Positions 1 to 10,909 of a stretch of 59,879 nucleotides of DNA are shown here, piece by piece. Position numbers and translations under genes: made by a program. The notes below the pieces were generated by a model. That model worked only from the letters and a program-made list of their open reading frames with translations. It searched no databases and was not told the DNA's origin. Positions within the stretch are counted from its first letter, which is position 1. Each line of letters starts with the position of its first letter. This DNA is from an uncultured Oxalobacter sp. (GTDB lineage Bacteria; Pseudomonadota; Gammaproteobacteria; Burkholderiales; Burkholderiaceae_D), in NCBI GenBank assembly GCA_934401755.1, contig CAKRSU010000010.1, forward strand, positions 1-59,879, given 5' to 3'.

Positions 1-1440
1 CGTTCCACTGCCACTGGAGTTGTTAAGGGTTAATTGTTCGCTTTTTGAGCCATCCATGGTGATGGTGGCTCCTTTTGAGCCTGAGGTGTAGTCGTTGATG
101 GCGGCTTTGTTGGAGCCGAGGTTGATGGTGGCTTTATCAGCAGTTAGAGATTTAATATTATTGTCTGCACCACCAATGTTCCAATTGGAATTATCTAAAG
201 ATACCATTACGGAACTTGAATTAGAGGTTACACTTGATTCAATATTTTTTTCTGTTTTTATTTGGGAATTATTAGCGAAAATATTTACATCTACGGCTGA
301 ATCTCCTCCTTGATTATTGGTTGTTGCAATCTCCCCTTTTAATACCATATTTCCATCTGTGGATTTAAGCGTAATTTGTGCTTTTTCTCCTCGATTGCCA
401 GAATAAGCCGAATAACCTATTCCACCTTCTATATTGAGATTTTTTGAATCAATCGTAATTTTAGATCCATTACTAGCAGAAACAGTTTGTGTGTTATTGT
501 CATAAGTACCATCTGCTTTTTCTGTGCCAAGTACGACATTGTCTGCAGTAATGGTTAGCACATCATTTCCAATGAGTGAAATCGCTTGATTGCGATTTAA
601 TGCTTGTTGTCCTTCATTGTAAGCAGTGACAATCGATACAGAATCGGCATCTAGTGTTACGTGACCTGCAAAAACTCCAATTTCCTCTGTTTTAATATCA
701 ATTTGTCCAGTACCATTATTTCTTGAATGAATTTCTGTATAGCCTGAACCATAGATTCCTACATTAGTGGAACGAATAGAGAATTTATTAGTATTAATGT
801 TGACATGACCATTACCATTTGAATAAATGCCTCGAACAACTTTTTGTTCGTCTGATCCAATATTAACAATATCGCTAAATATATTAACGGTAGATGCGCC
901 ACTATTTACAAAAATTGCAGTATTTTTTGGCTGTTCGAATGTTAACGAAGAAAGCGCATTATTAATTTCACCAATATTAACTGTAATGTTTTTTCCATTT
1001 CTTAAATAAATTGGGGCATTACTTGTACCCATAGTTTTTAATGTTAAATTTTCAAAATTTTTAATACTTATCGTTGAATTAACATTTCCATCATCAATGA
1101 CTCCTGCCCCTGTAAAAACAGCATTATTTTTTGCTCCTTGAATGATTAATTCTGATCCTTCAGTTTCATTACGAATCAAAGCTCCAGAAGTCTTTAAAGT
1201 AATATCACGATAATCTTTATCATTGAAAGGAATCGTTTCTGCAAATGCAGTATTTTCAATACGACCAATGCTATAGTCTTTTGCTTCTACATTCTCAATG
1301 ATGCCAGATACACTTATAAGCATCACAGATGCAGCAATTGCCTTCAGATGTTTTGATTTACCCTGTGCTTTCGCATTCTCGCCTGTAACAACAAAAATAC
1401 CCTTTGCCTTATTGAATATCACCTTAAATATTTTGTTCAT
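1..1440 (-). CDS. Autotransporter-type surface adhesin, N-terminal part (cut by window edge)
   Basis: An open frame of 480 codons runs from an ATG at 1440 to the window edge without a stop. It starts with MNKIFKVIFNKAKG, which matches the extended signal peptide region (ESPR) of type V secreted proteins. A charged stretch and a hydrophobic core around residues 32-46 follow, with likely cleavage after VEA (about residue 53). The rest is rich in Asn, Thr, Ser, Gly and Ile with short beta-type repeats such as 'VNINTN' and 'ITLKSTDG', as expected of a beta-helical passenger domain. A ribosome site AAGGA lies 7 bases before the ATG. The C-terminal beta-barrel would lie outside the window, so autotransporter versus two-partner-secreted adhesin is unresolved. 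The start and export signal are clear; the ligand is unknown. Confidence 0.85.
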   Translation of the reverse strand, partial: MNKIFKVIFNKAKGIFVVTGENAKAQGKSKHLKAIAASVMLISVSGIIENVEAKDYSIGRIENTAFAETIPFNDKDYRDITLKTSGALIRNETEGSELIIQGAKNNAVFTGAGVIDDGNVNSTISIKNFENLTLKTMGTSNAPIYLRNGKNITVNIGEINNALSSLTFEQPKNTAIFVNSGASTVNIFSDIVNIGSDEQKVVRGIYSNGNGHVNINTNKFSIRSTNVGIYGSGYTEIHSRNNGTGQIDIKTEEIGVFAGHVTLDADSVSIVTAYNEGQQALNRNQAISLIGNDVLTITADNVVLGTEKADGTYDNNTQTVSASNGSKITIDSKNLNIEGGIGYSAYSGNRGEKAQITLKSTDGNMVLKGEIATTNNQGGDSAVDVNIFANNSQIKTEKNIESSVTSNSSSVMVSLDNSNWNIGGADNNIKSLTADKATINLGSNKAAINDYTSGSKGATITMDGSKSEQLTLNNSSGSGT

Positions 1441-1495
1441 GTTGTGTCCTTTTTTGAGGGACATCGTCTTTGTTTGATTGCTGATATAAAAGGCG

Positions 1496-1523
1496 ACATC
1501 CGTTAATAAGCATTAGCGGATGT
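1496..1523 (-). promoter_or_regulatory. Hairpin in the leader of the adhesin gene
   Basis: ACATCCGTTAAT and ATTAGCGGATGT form a 12-bp stem with one G-U pair around the loop AAGC, 56 bases before the adhesin start. On the minus strand it is followed by CGCCTTTTATATC, a weak U-tract, so it could act as an attenuator or an RNA-stability element. No regulator is identifiable. Confidence 0.4.
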
Positions 1524-1766
1524 TCAATTCATTGGTAACTGTTTGTTTTTATTGAAATTATTTGAATATCCAGTTTTTAATTTTTTGATTATTTTTATGA
1601 AATCTATTATGGGATGTCTTGAAAAATCTATTTTAGATTCAATTATTTAGGTTTTATTTTCGATACTTTGTTAGAATATTTAATATCATTTAATGCTTAT
1701 TATGCGATCTTCATTCGCTGTTGTTTTTTTCTGTTGAAAAGAATTTGATATAGGGCGTAACAATAA

Positions 1767-1790
1767 AAAAGGCAGCTCATGCTGCCTTTT
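1767..1790 (-). terminator. Terminator of the atp operon
   Basis: AAAAGGCAGC and GCTGCCTTTT form a perfect 10-bp stem around a four-base loop just after the atpC stop. On the minus strand the stem runs into TTTTTTATTG, a typical intrinsic terminator. It separates the ATP synthase operon from the adhesin gene downstream. Confidence 0.9.
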
Positions 1791-1811
1791 AGGAAATATT
1801 TGCCGAAATGA

Positions 1812-2243
1812 TCAGCGTTGACGACGACGATTCTGCAGTTTCTTGATCAATGCCAACTGTGCAATTGCTTGCGCAATTTCAGCTTGTGCTTTCGCATAAT
1901 CAATCTTGGACTGTTTATTAAGCAGAGCATCTTCTGCCAGTTTTTTGGCTTCTTCTGCTTTTGCTTCATCCAAATCGTTTGCACGAATCGCAGTATCTGC
2001 TAATACGGTAACAGCAGTTGGTTCCACTTCAAGAATGCCACCTGCTACGAAAACGTATTCCTCATCAACCTGTCCTGGTTTTTTAATGCGTACTGCACCA
2101 GGTTTGATGCGAGTAACCAATGGGAGGTGGCGTGGATAGATACCTAATTCGCCAGCTTCGCCAGGCAACACGACGAACTCGGCTTCTCCAGAAAAAATAT
2201 GTTCTTCTGCGGAGACTACTTCTACATGTAAGGTGTTTGCCAT
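1812..2243 (-). CDS. atpC: ATP synthase F1 subunit epsilon
   Basis: Central-stalk subunit of F1 that couples gamma rotation and inhibits ATP hydrolysis. The 143 residues show the N-terminal beta-sandwich ([20 protein letters not shown], then [12 protein letters not shown]) and a C-terminal helical hairpin of Ala, Glu and Lys-rich sequence ending in QNRRRQR. Length and fold order match the family. It is the last gene of the operon, 76 bp after atpD, and is followed by a strong terminator. Confidence 0.97.
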   Translation of the reverse strand: MANTLHVEVVSAEEHIFSGEAEFVVLPGEAGELGIYPRHLPLVTRIKPGAVRIKKPGQVDEEYVFVAGGILEVEPTAVTVLADTAIRANDLDEAKAEEAKKLAEDALLNKQSKIDYAKAQAEIAQAIAQLALIKKLQNRRRQR

Positions 2244-2319
2244 GGATGAACCTCTATAGTTATCAAACAGATTTATGAAACATGTTGCATGGATGCTTTA
2301 CATCCATGCAACTACGTTA

Positions 2320-3705
<1,386 letters not shown>

Positions 3706-3740
3706 TTATTTCAATCAATAACTCAATAACTTCCCGGATA

Positions 3741-4622
3741 CTATTCTTCAGCTGAGACTGCAGCTGCACCGGAAACAATTTCAGTCAATTCTGTTGTAAT
3801 CGCAGCTTGACGGGTCTTGTTATAGATAAGACCCAGATCTGCGATCAGATTACCTGCATTGTCACTTGCTGATTTCATGGCAACCATTCGAGCAGACTGT
3901 TCAGATGCAATGTTTTCCGCACAACCCTGATAAACGAGTGTTTCAATGTAACGTTCAAGCAGAGTTGAAATAACGGTTGCTGCATCTGGTTCAAACAAAT
4001 AGTCAGGAATAGGTGTGCCAGGCGTTACAGCAAGTGTTCCCTTAGGCAGAGGCAGAATCTGTTCAACCACAGTTTCCTGTTTCATCGTATTGATGAATTT
4101 GTTGTAGCAGAGATAGACCGAGTCAAGTTTCTGATTGTTGTATTCATCCAGAATCACTTTGAGTGGGCCAATCAACTGTTCAAGTCTAGGGATGTCTCCC
4201 ATTTGAACTGCATGTGACACAATTCTTGCACCGATACGGTTCAAGTAGCCGAGCCCCTTGTTACCGATCGCCATCGTAGTGATGCTTTTGCCTTCTTTTT
4301 CTAATTCTCTCATCCGGTGGGTAACCAGACGAAGAATGTTGGTATTTAAACCGCCACACAACCCTTTATCGGTTGTAATGACGATCATACCAACTCCTTT
4401 AGAACCTGTTCTTTCCACCATATAAGGATGAGAAAAGTCAGGATGAGCAGCAGCCATATGCGATGCAATTCTGCGAATGGTTTCACTATATGGACGGGAA
4501 GCACGCATTCTATCTTGCGCTTTACGCATTTTAGATGCGGCGACCATTTCCATCGCTTTGGTAATCTTCTTCGTGTTTTCAACACTATGAATCTGATTAC
4601 GTATGTCTTTGCCTGATGCCAT
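3741..4622 (-). CDS. atpG: ATP synthase F1 subunit gamma
   Basis: Rotor shaft of the F1 motor. The 293-residue protein begins [20 protein letters not shown], the typical N-terminal helix that enters the alpha3beta3 ring. It contains the conserved [11 protein letters not shown] segment near residue 85. The C-terminal helix has [12 protein letters not shown] and the family ending of the type '[20 protein letters not shown]'. Length and order in the operon are standard. Confidence 0.97.
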   Translation of the reverse strand: MASGKDIRNQIHSVENTKKITKAMEMVAASKMRKAQDRMRASRPYSETIRRIASHMAAAHPDFSHPYMVERTGSKGVGMIVITTDKGLCGGLNTNILRLVTHRMRELEKEGKSITTMAIGNKGLGYLNRIGARIVSHAVQMGDIPRLEQLIGPLKVILDEYNNQKLDSVYLCYNKFINTMKQETVVEQILPLPKGTLAVTPGTPIPDYLFEPDAATVISTLLERYIETLVYQGCAENIASEQSARMVAMKSASDNAGNLIADLGLIYNKTRQAAITTELTEIVSGAAAVSAEE

Positions 4623-4654
4623 TAGGCTTTACTCCTTCGCGTTTGAGACGGACT

Positions 4655-6205
4655 TTATTCTGCGGTGAAATCACTGCTCTTTTTAAATTCAGCAATTGCT
4701 TCCGCCATCAGAGATTCGTCATCCTTGTCGAGTTTCTTATTGTCTTCAATGCGTTTGAGTAGGTCTGGCTGAGAGGTCTGCATATAGTTGTGCAAAGCAG
4801 CTTCAAATGGTAAGACATTCTTGACAGGAACGTCATCTAAGAAACCGCTGTTAGCCGCAAACAAAGAGACACACATCAGGGAAATAGGCAGAGGATGATA
4901 CTGGTTTTGTTTCAACAATTCAGTAACGCGAGCACCACGATCCAATTGACGACGGGTTGCATCGTCTAAGTCAGATGCAAACTGCGCAAATGCAGCCAGT
5001 TCACGGTACTGTGCTAAGTCGGTACGAATACCGCCAGAGAGTCCTTTAACTGCTTTCGTTTGAGCTGCGGAACCGACTCGAGAAACCGAAATACCTGCGT
5101 TAATTGCAGGACGAATACCTGAATTAAACAGATTAGTTTCCAAGAAGATCTGACCGTCAGTAATCGAAATAACGTTAGTTGGGACGAATGCAGAAACGTC
5201 ACCTGCTTGAGTTTCAATAATTGGCAGTGCAGTTAATGAACCGGTTTTACCTTTAACTTCGCCATTGGTGAATTTTTCAACATATTCAGCATTAACCCGT
5301 GCAGCACGTTCCAAAAGACGGGAGTGCAAGTAGAAAACGTCACCAGGGAATGCTTCACGTCCAGGTGGACGACGCAATAACAGAGAAACTTGACGGTAAG
5401 CAACAGCTTGTTTGGAGAGATCATCATAAATGATCAAGGCATCTTGACCACGATCACGGAAATATTCGCCCATGGTGCAACCAGCATATGGTGCGATATA
5501 TTGCATAACGGAGGATTCAGAAGCCGTTGCTGCAACGACAATGGTGTACTCCATTGCACCGTTTTCTTCTAGCGCACGAACGATATTTTTAACGGTAGAA
5601 GCTTTTTGACCGATTGCAACATAGATACAGACCATATCTTGGCCTTTTTGATTAATAATCGCATCAATTGCAATAGCGGTCTTACCAGTCTGACGGTCAC
5701 CAATAATCAATTCACGCTGACCACGGCCAATTGGTACCATAGAGTCAATTGCTTTTAGCCCGGTTTGCATTGGCTGAGAAACGGACTGACGGGCAATAAC
5801 CCCAGGGGCAATTTTTTCAATAGGAGCAGTTAATTTGCAATTAACTGGACCTTTGCCGTCAATAGGACGACCCAAAGAGTCAACAACACGACCTAGCAGT
5901 TCAGGACCGATTGGAACTTCCAAAATACGGCCGGTACAACGTGCAACGTCGCCTTCGGAAATATGGGTGTATTCACCCAGAATAACAGCGCCAACGTAGT
6001 GGCGTTCCAAGTTTAATGCAAGGCCATAGGTGTTGCCAGGAAATTCCAGCATTTCGCCCTGCATTGCATTCGACAGACCGCGAATGCGGCAGATACCGTC
6101 GGATACGGATTGAATAGTACCCTGATTATGAATTTCAGCCTTGTCATCGATATTCTCGATCCGGCTTTTAATCAGGTCACTGATTTCAGACGGGTTGAAT
6201 GGCAT
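4655..6205 (-). CDS. atpA: ATP synthase F1 subunit alpha
   Basis: Non-catalytic nucleotide-binding subunit of F1. Its 516 residues show the N-terminal beta-barrel ([20 protein letters not shown]) and the P-loop [13 protein letters not shown] near residue 170. The [11 protein letters not shown] segment and the [17 protein letters not shown] signature follow. The start [18 protein letters not shown] follows a ribosome site AGGAGT. It sits between atpH and atpG. Confidence 0.98.
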   Translation of the reverse strand: MPFNPSEISDLIKSRIENIDDKAEIHNQGTIQSVSDGICRIRGLSNAMQGEMLEFPGNTYGLALNLERHYVGAVILGEYTHISEGDVARCTGRILEVPIGPELLGRVVDSLGRPIDGKGPVNCKLTAPIEKIAPGVIARQSVSQPMQTGLKAIDSMVPIGRGQRELIIGDRQTGKTAIAIDAIINQKGQDMVCIYVAIGQKASTVKNIVRALEENGAMEYTIVVAATASESSVMQYIAPYAGCTMGEYFRDRGQDALIIYDDLSKQAVAYRQVSLLLRRPPGREAFPGDVFYLHSRLLERAARVNAEYVEKFTNGEVKGKTGSLTALPIIETQAGDVSAFVPTNVISITDGQIFLETNLFNSGIRPAINAGISVSRVGSAAQTKAVKGLSGGIRTDLAQYRELAAFAQFASDLDDATRRQLDRGARVTELLKQNQYHPLPISLMCVSLFAANSGFLDDVPVKNVLPFEAALHNYMQTSQPDLLKRIEDNKKLDKDDESLMAEAIAEFKKSSDFTAE

Positions 6206-6248
6206 ACTAACTCCTAAAATTTGTATTCTGTTCTACTGTGAGGATGCC

Positions 6249-6767
6249 TTATGAAGCAATTGCTTCTTGCATCTTCTGCAGTTTCGAACTAACGGTCAAA
6301 TCCAGAACTTCATCTTCAACAATCACTTTATAGCCACCAATTAAGGTTGGATCAATGGATACTGTTGCAGTAAGCGGACGGTTGAACCGTTTTTCAAGTG
6401 CAGGCACAATTTCTTTCAGCTGTTCCTCAGAAATAGGGAACGCACTCAGAATTTGAGCATGGGCGGCACTCTTGGTGGAGCTTCTCAACTTGTAATATTC
6501 TTCGCTAATTTCCGGCAAAGCCCGAATAAAGTTTCTAACATTGTCATTCTTTAGCATTTTGATTAACATCAAAATGAAATCAACAACTTCAGAAGGTTCA
6601 ATGTCATCACTGGAAATCAGGTTCTGCAGTTCTTTGCTTTTTCCAAGTTCAGTGAGCTGGCTCACAAAGCTGTCTACCAGCTCAACACCTTTTTCACCAC
6701 CCTTTTGAGAAAGTTCGAAAAGAACTTCAGCATAAGGGAGAGCTGTATCGGTTTTACTCATAATCAC
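6249..6767 (-). CDS. atpH: ATP synthase F1 subunit delta
   Basis: Peripheral-stalk subunit that joins F1 to the b subunits. The N-terminal six-helix domain begins [16 protein letters not shown]. The C-terminal beta segment contains [18 protein letters not shown], the most conserved part of the family, followed by a terminal helix. The first ATG overlaps the atpF stop (ATGA), so translation is probably coupled; a second ATG two codons later is also possible. The length of 172-178 residues is normal. Confidence 0.95.
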   Translation of the reverse strand: MIMSKTDTALPYAEVLFELSQKGGEKGVELVDSFVSQLTELGKSKELQNLISSDDIEPSEVVDFILMLIKMLKNDNVRNFIRALPEISEEYYKLRSSTKSAAHAQILSAFPISEEQLKEIVPALEKRFNRPLTATVSIDPTLIGGYKVIVEDEVLDLTVSSKLQKMQEAIAS

Positions 6768-7234
6768 AACTCATTAGAAATTTGTTTGAGCAGATCAGCA
6801 TGGTTTGCACTGGAGATTTCACGTTTTAGAATCTGTTCAGCGCCTTTCATGGCCAAAGCTGCAACTTGACTGCGGAGTTCTTCTTTAGCACGGAAGACTT
6901 CTTGCTTAGCTTCCTGTTTAGCCTGTTCAATAATCTTTGCGGCTTCAGCTTCAGCTTTTGCTTTAATGTCTGCTGCAACAACACCTGCACGTTGTTCAGC
7001 TTCAGCGATGCGTTTTGCACCTTCTTCACGGGCTTTTCTGATTTCAGCCTGAACTTGAGCTTCAACGTTTGCTACTTCCTGTTTGCTCTTTTCTGCAGCA
7101 GCAAGGCTGTCAGCAATTCTTTGGGAGCGTTCATCTAGTACTTTAACCAGTGGTGGCCAAACGACCTTTGCGGTAAAGATTGCAAAGATGAGGAAGACCA
7201 CAATCTGTACGAATAATGTGGCATTTAAGTTCAC
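6764..7234 (-). CDS. atpF: ATP synthase Fo subunit b
   Basis: Peripheral-stalk subunit. It has one N-terminal membrane helix (residues about 5-25, rich in Val, Ile and Phe) followed by [20 protein letters not shown] long Ala/Glu/Lys-rich coiled coil reaches to the C-terminus. The 156-residue length is normal. It overlaps atpH by four bases. Confidence 0.96.
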   Translation of the reverse strand: MNLNATLFVQIVVFLIFAIFTAKVVWPPLVKVLDERSQRIADSLAAAEKSKQEVANVEAQVQAEIRKAREEGAKRIAEAEQRAGVVAADIKAKAEAEAAKIIEQAKQEAKQEVFRAKEELRSQVAALAMKGAEQILKREISSANHADLLKQISNEL

Positions 7235-7317
7235 GGTTAGTTCCTCTTTAAATAGATTTATATTCGTTATCTAAAATCCAGTTCATTAGTCTGGAGCATT
7301 ACAAAGGCAACCTTTAA

Positions 7318-7560
<243 letters not shown>

Positions 7561-7608
7561 TTAGTTTAATAGTAAAAATTAATAAAAATCTGTCTTTTTA
7601 AATGTTTC

Positions 7609-8463
7609 TTATTCTTCAGTTTCGTGAGCCAATCCCAGATAGACGAGAGTTAGCATCATGAAAATAAAGGCCTGCAGGAACACAACCAGGATATGGAAGA
7701 TGGCCCAAACAGAACCTGCAATAACATGACCGATAAAGAAGGCAGTGCCTCCAAAGAAGCCTGTTAAAATCTTTGATCCCAGGATCGCAATCATTAAGAA
7801 GATCAATTCACCGGCATACATATTCCCCCACAGTCGCATGGACAGAGAGATCAGTCGGGAAAGATATTCAATAATGTTCAGCAAAATATTAGCAGGGAAC
7901 ATCATTGCACCGAAAGGATGTGTAAACAGTTCTTTAAAGAAACCGCCAACACCTTTCATCTTCAGACCGTAATAGATGGACATGACAATAATGGTTAATG
8001 CCATACCTACCGGCACATTCAGGTCAGCAGTCGGAACCAACCGATGATACTTAAAGGTACCATTTAGTCCTGTCCACTCAAAAATCTGACCGAACAGATC
8101 AACAGGCAGGAAATCCAGACAGTTCATGAGAGAAATCCAAACGAAAATCAGCAGTGCTAATGGCGCAATAAAGCGTCTGTCACCGTGAATTTGGGATTTT
8201 GCTTGACCGTCAACCATTTCAACCAGCATTTCTACAGCAGCTTGTACACGCCCCGGAACACCTGAAGTCGCACTTTTTGCAATACATGCCATAACGAGAC
8301 AGGCAATAATACCGCAAACGATGGACCAAAAAACGGTATCGACATTAATCATGGAAAAATCTAACATACCCTTTTGAGTTGTTAGATGACCGTCAACCAA
8401 GCCGAGGTTCTTCAAGTGGTGGTTAATGTAATCTGCTAAAGAAGGCGCATTATGGGCATCCAT
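7609..8463 (-). CDS. atpB: ATP synthase Fo subunit a
   Basis: Membrane subunit holding the proton half-channels. Five or more hydrophobic segments are visible. The essential Arg lies in SRLISLSMRLWGNMYAGELI, and the C-terminal helix has FIFMMLTLVYLGLAHE. I place the start at the ATG at 8463 (MDAHNAPS), with AAAGG upstream, rather than at an in-frame TTG at 8475 that would directly overlap the atpI stop. The 284-residue length fits the family. Confidence 0.94.
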   Translation of the reverse strand: MDAHNAPSLADYINHHLKNLGLVDGHLTTQKGMLDFSMINVDTVFWSIVCGIIACLVMACIAKSATSGVPGRVQAAVEMLVEMVDGQAKSQIHGDRRFIAPLALLIFVWISLMNCLDFLPVDLFGQIFEWTGLNGTFKYHRLVPTADLNVPVGMALTIIVMSIYYGLKMKGVGGFFKELFTHPFGAMMFPANILLNIIEYLSRLISLSMRLWGNMYAGELIFLMIAILGSKILTGFFGGTAFFIGHVIAGSVWAIFHILVVFLQAFIFMMLTLVYLGLAHETEE

Positions 8464-8471
8464 AGTTATAC

Positions 8472-8816
8472 TCAACCTTTCAATTTAGACAATAAAAAAA
8501 TATAACTGGCAAGGCAGATAACAAAACTTGCCAGAAATGCGATCCAATGTAAATCTGGATATATCCAGAACACGAGGCCTGCGCCGCCTGTCACCAGAAT
8601 AATCTTTATCAGTTCAAGGAAACCAAAAAAAGCCATGCCGGAAGATTGCCTGCGGCTAAGGCCTGAATAGAAAAACATCACGAAGATAGAATTTGGAATG
8701 AGAAAGCAAAGTGATGCCAATATAGAAGAGATGCCTGCAGATTTCCCAACAATAAACGCAAATGCCATTGCTATTAAAACTGCAATCACCACCTGCGGCG
8801 CCACAATACGCCCCAT
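8472..8816 (-). CDS. atpI: ATP synthase subunit I (AtpI)
   Basis: First gene of the operon, a 114-residue protein with four predicted membrane helices separated by short charged loops. AtpI is a non-essential assembly factor for the c-ring. Sequence conservation is low in this family, so the call rests on position, size and topology. A short Arg-rich loop (SGLSRRQSSG) follows helix 2. Confidence 0.85.
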   Translation of the reverse strand: MGRIVAPQVVIAVLIAMAFAFIVGKSAGISSILASLCFLIPNSIFVMFFYSGLSRRQSSGMAFFGFLELIKIILVTGGAGLVFWIYPDLHWIAFLASFVICLASYIFLLSKLKG

Positions 8817-8911
8817 AATCCACCCATCTCTATTCTAGGCGTACGCCTTCAGTCTAAAAAAGCACTGAAAACAACAACCGACCAGTCCTGATATACATTA
8901 AACCTGCCCGA

Positions 8912-8940
8912 ATTATAGCGATGTAACCAATTTTCGGCAA
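8912..8940 (-). promoter_or_regulatory. Probable promoter of the atp operon
   Basis: On the minus strand TTGCCG (8935-8940) and TATAAT (8912-8917) are separated by exactly 17 bases, a good sigma70 promoter. Transcription would start near 8905 and leave a leader of about 90 bases before atpI. Confidence 0.65.
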
Positions 8941-9221
8941 TGAAATTTTGCCTACAAAATATGCAATTTTTTTCTTAAAGTTGCATCTAAAAATGGAAAA
9001 TTTCTTTTAAAAAGAAGCGATTTTTCGCATACATTAAAACGAAATACCTTCGTTGATTTAAATCGGTTATTCATATTTTAAATGTGAAAACCAAAGTAAA
9101 AGAACGAATTTAATTAAAGATAGACTTATTTTAAGAGTATTTATGTAAACAGTATTTTCTTATTATGGTGTATCTGAACAGTTTGACGGTTAATAAAATT
9201 GAAAAAGTTTTTTTTAATGCA
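8941..9221. other. AT-rich intergenic region, no gene seen
   Basis: This gap lies between the atp promoter and the end of rquA. It is AT-rich, holds an inverted pair ATGCAA / TTGCAT around 8962-8987, and has the FNR-like TTGATTTAAATCGG at 9053-9066. No reading frame with family features or a convincing ribosome site was seen. Confidence 0.5.
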
Positions 9222-9959
9222 TTAATCGGCATTTTTTTGGACAACCAGTTTTTGAAAGAAACCGCCAAAATAAGTTTGGTGCGTCACAACAGTACAAGGA
9301 TGGTTTTTAGGGAACCAATAAGTAAGCTCATGTCGCCACATATCGACCGCAAATGGTTCAAAAAGTAAGAAGACTAGCCGTTCGTATGGACGAAACAGGT
9401 GAAATCCAGGATTATGAAATTCGACAAATATGATTTTGCCGCCGGGTTTTGTGACTCGGATAGCTTCAGCGATTGCCATGCGTCGTTTATTCTCAGGCAC
9501 TTCATGGGGCAAAAAGAACATAAGTGTGTAGTCGTAAGAATTATCGGGGCAATTCAGTTGAGTGGCATCACATTGAATCAAACGAACCTTTTCATCAGGA
9601 TATTTGAGTTTCGGGCGAACATTATCAAGTTGTACTTGTAAAATATCAATGACATCTAAATGTCCATCATCATTGAGTTTATCTTCAATGCTGGGGGTAA
9701 GTTTTCCATAGGCGCATGAAATTTGAAGCATATTGCCTGAAATACCATGAGGAAATTCATTGAGTACCGCTTTGACTAAGCGATTATAATTACCCAGTAA
9801 GATGAAATTGATCAAAAAATCATGATCCCAAAAAGCAACGGCTTTAGGGTGTTCATAGGCCCACCAGTAAGTTTTGTGCAGATAATCCGGCGTTTTTAAA
9901 GGGGTTTGTGCTATTTTGAAATCAGGTAAGGTGCTTTTCGTGTTTTTTTCCGTATCCAT
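9222..9959 (-). CDS. rquA: Rhodoquinone biosynthesis methyltransferase-like protein RquA
   Basis: RquA converts ubiquinone to rhodoquinone, the low-potential quinone used for fumarate reduction. It is reported to use S-adenosylmethionine unusually, as the amino donor. The 245 residues have the N-terminal segment KTYWWAYEHP (residues 29-38). The usual SAM-binding glycine motif is replaced by ISCAYGKLTP, followed by LDVIDILQVQLDNV. The methyltransferase-fold segment KPGGKIIFVEFHNP and the C-terminal EPFAVDMWRHEL and TYFGGFFQKLVV complete the pattern I associate with RquA rather than UbiE. I chose the ATG at 9959 because AGGAGA lies five bases upstream; the open frame continues to 10052 without a ribosome site. 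It follows the terminator of the hydrolase gene and so is probably transcribed alone. Confidence 0.83.
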   Translation of the reverse strand: MDTEKNTKSTLPDFKIAQTPLKTPDYLHKTYWWAYEHPKAVAFWDHDFLINFILLGNYNRLVKAVLNEFPHGISGNMLQISCAYGKLTPSIEDKLNDDGHLDVIDILQVQLDNVRPKLKYPDEKVRLIQCDATQLNCPDNSYDYTLMFFLPHEVPENKRRMAIAEAIRVTKPGGKIIFVEFHNPGFHLFRPYERLVFLLFEPFAVDMWRHELTYWFPKNHPCTVVTHQTYFGGFFQKLVVQKNAD

Positions 9960-10017
9960 CCGGTTCTCCTGATAAGGGTAATTCTGCATGATGAGCGCGA
10001 TTGTAATCTTTTTATGA

Positions 10018-10070
10018 GTGAAAAAAAACAGGGCGTTTGCATGGATTACCATGAAAAAGACGCCCTGTTT
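10018..10070 (-). terminator. Terminator of the metallo-hydrolase gene
   Basis: AAACAGGGCGT (10026-10036) pairs with ACGCCCTGTTT (10060-10070), with a second inner stem CATGG/CCATG. On the minus strand the structure runs into eight Ts. This is a strong intrinsic terminator after the gene ending at 10105. Confidence 0.85.
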
Positions 10071-10104
10071 AAAATCGTTTAGTGATACCTAATTGAGTCG
10101 CGTA

Positions 10105-10743
10105 TTATTTCACTCGAACATAAGGGTTTCCTCGTTTTTCAGCGCCGATCGAAGAAACCGGTCCATGCCCAGGAATGAATTGAACGCTATCATCTAAGGT
10201 ATATAAGTTTTCCTGGATGGATTTTTCTAAATCGCGAAAACTGCCTTTAGGCAAGTCCGTCCGGCCGATGGACCCAGCAAATAAGACATCCCCTGAAATG
10301 GCGACTTTGGATTTGTCATCGTAAAAGACAATATGTCCTGGCGTGTGTCCTGGGCAATGAAACACCTTGAGTGTTTCGTTACCCACCGTGACTTCATCAC
10401 CTTGATTAAGCCAACGATCCGGAGTAAAAGGCTTGCCTGCAGGAAGTCCCCACATACGAGTTTGTGCAGATCCTAATGTTTGTAATAACCATTCATCTGC
10501 TTGGTTAGGGCCTTCAATAGGGACACCAAAGCGATCGGCTAATTCTTTTGCTCCGCCGCAATGGTCAAGATGACCGTGTGTGACTAATACTTTTTCAAGG
10601 GTTACGCCTTGTTCTTCTAAGGTTTTACAGATACGGTCTACGTCGCCACCTGGATCGACAACCGCTGCTTTGTTGGTATTTTCATCCCACATCAAAGTAC
10701 AATTTTGCTGGAATGCTGTTACAGGAATAATTTGGTATTTCAT
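10105..10743 (-). CDS. Metallo-beta-lactamase-fold hydrolase, glyoxalase II-like
   Basis: A 212-residue cytosolic hydrolase with a binuclear metal site: THGHLDHCGG carries the HxHxDH motif near residue 55. GHTPGHIVFY, SGDVLFAGSIGRTDLP and FIPGHGPVSS supply the remaining ligands. The pattern matches the short hydroxyacylglutathione hydrolase-like (YcbL type) proteins, which lack the C-terminal substrate domain of true glyoxalase II. The substrate is uncertain. It has its own terminator and stands apart from coaX by 166 bp. Confidence 0.88.
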   Translation of the reverse strand: MKYQIIPVTAFQQNCTLMWDENTNKAAVVDPGGDVDRICKTLEEQGVTLEKVLVTHGHLDHCGGAKELADRFGVPIEGPNQADEWLLQTLGSAQTRMWGLPAGKPFTPDRWLNQGDEVTVGNETLKVFHCPGHTPGHIVFYDDKSKVAISGDVLFAGSIGRTDLPKGSFRDLEKSIQENLYTLDDSVQFIPGHGPVSSIGAEKRGNPYVRVK

Positions 10744-10909
10744 GGCTGCTCGCTTAAGTAAATTTGATTAAATCAGTCTAAGATGGAAAGCCTCTTTTCC
10801 ACCTTTACCTGAAACAGGCAATATACATGATATCTGCCATTATGACAGCTATATGAAGAAAACAATGAATGCCTATTAAAGATAATAAATAAGAGCAGAT
10901 CGTCAAAAA

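Noticed and set aside
9053..9066. FNR-like site TTGATTTAAATCGG
   Set aside because: The second half deviates from ATCAA at two positions and it lies well upstream of the atp promoter and beyond the end of rquA, so neither gene is clearly under its control.
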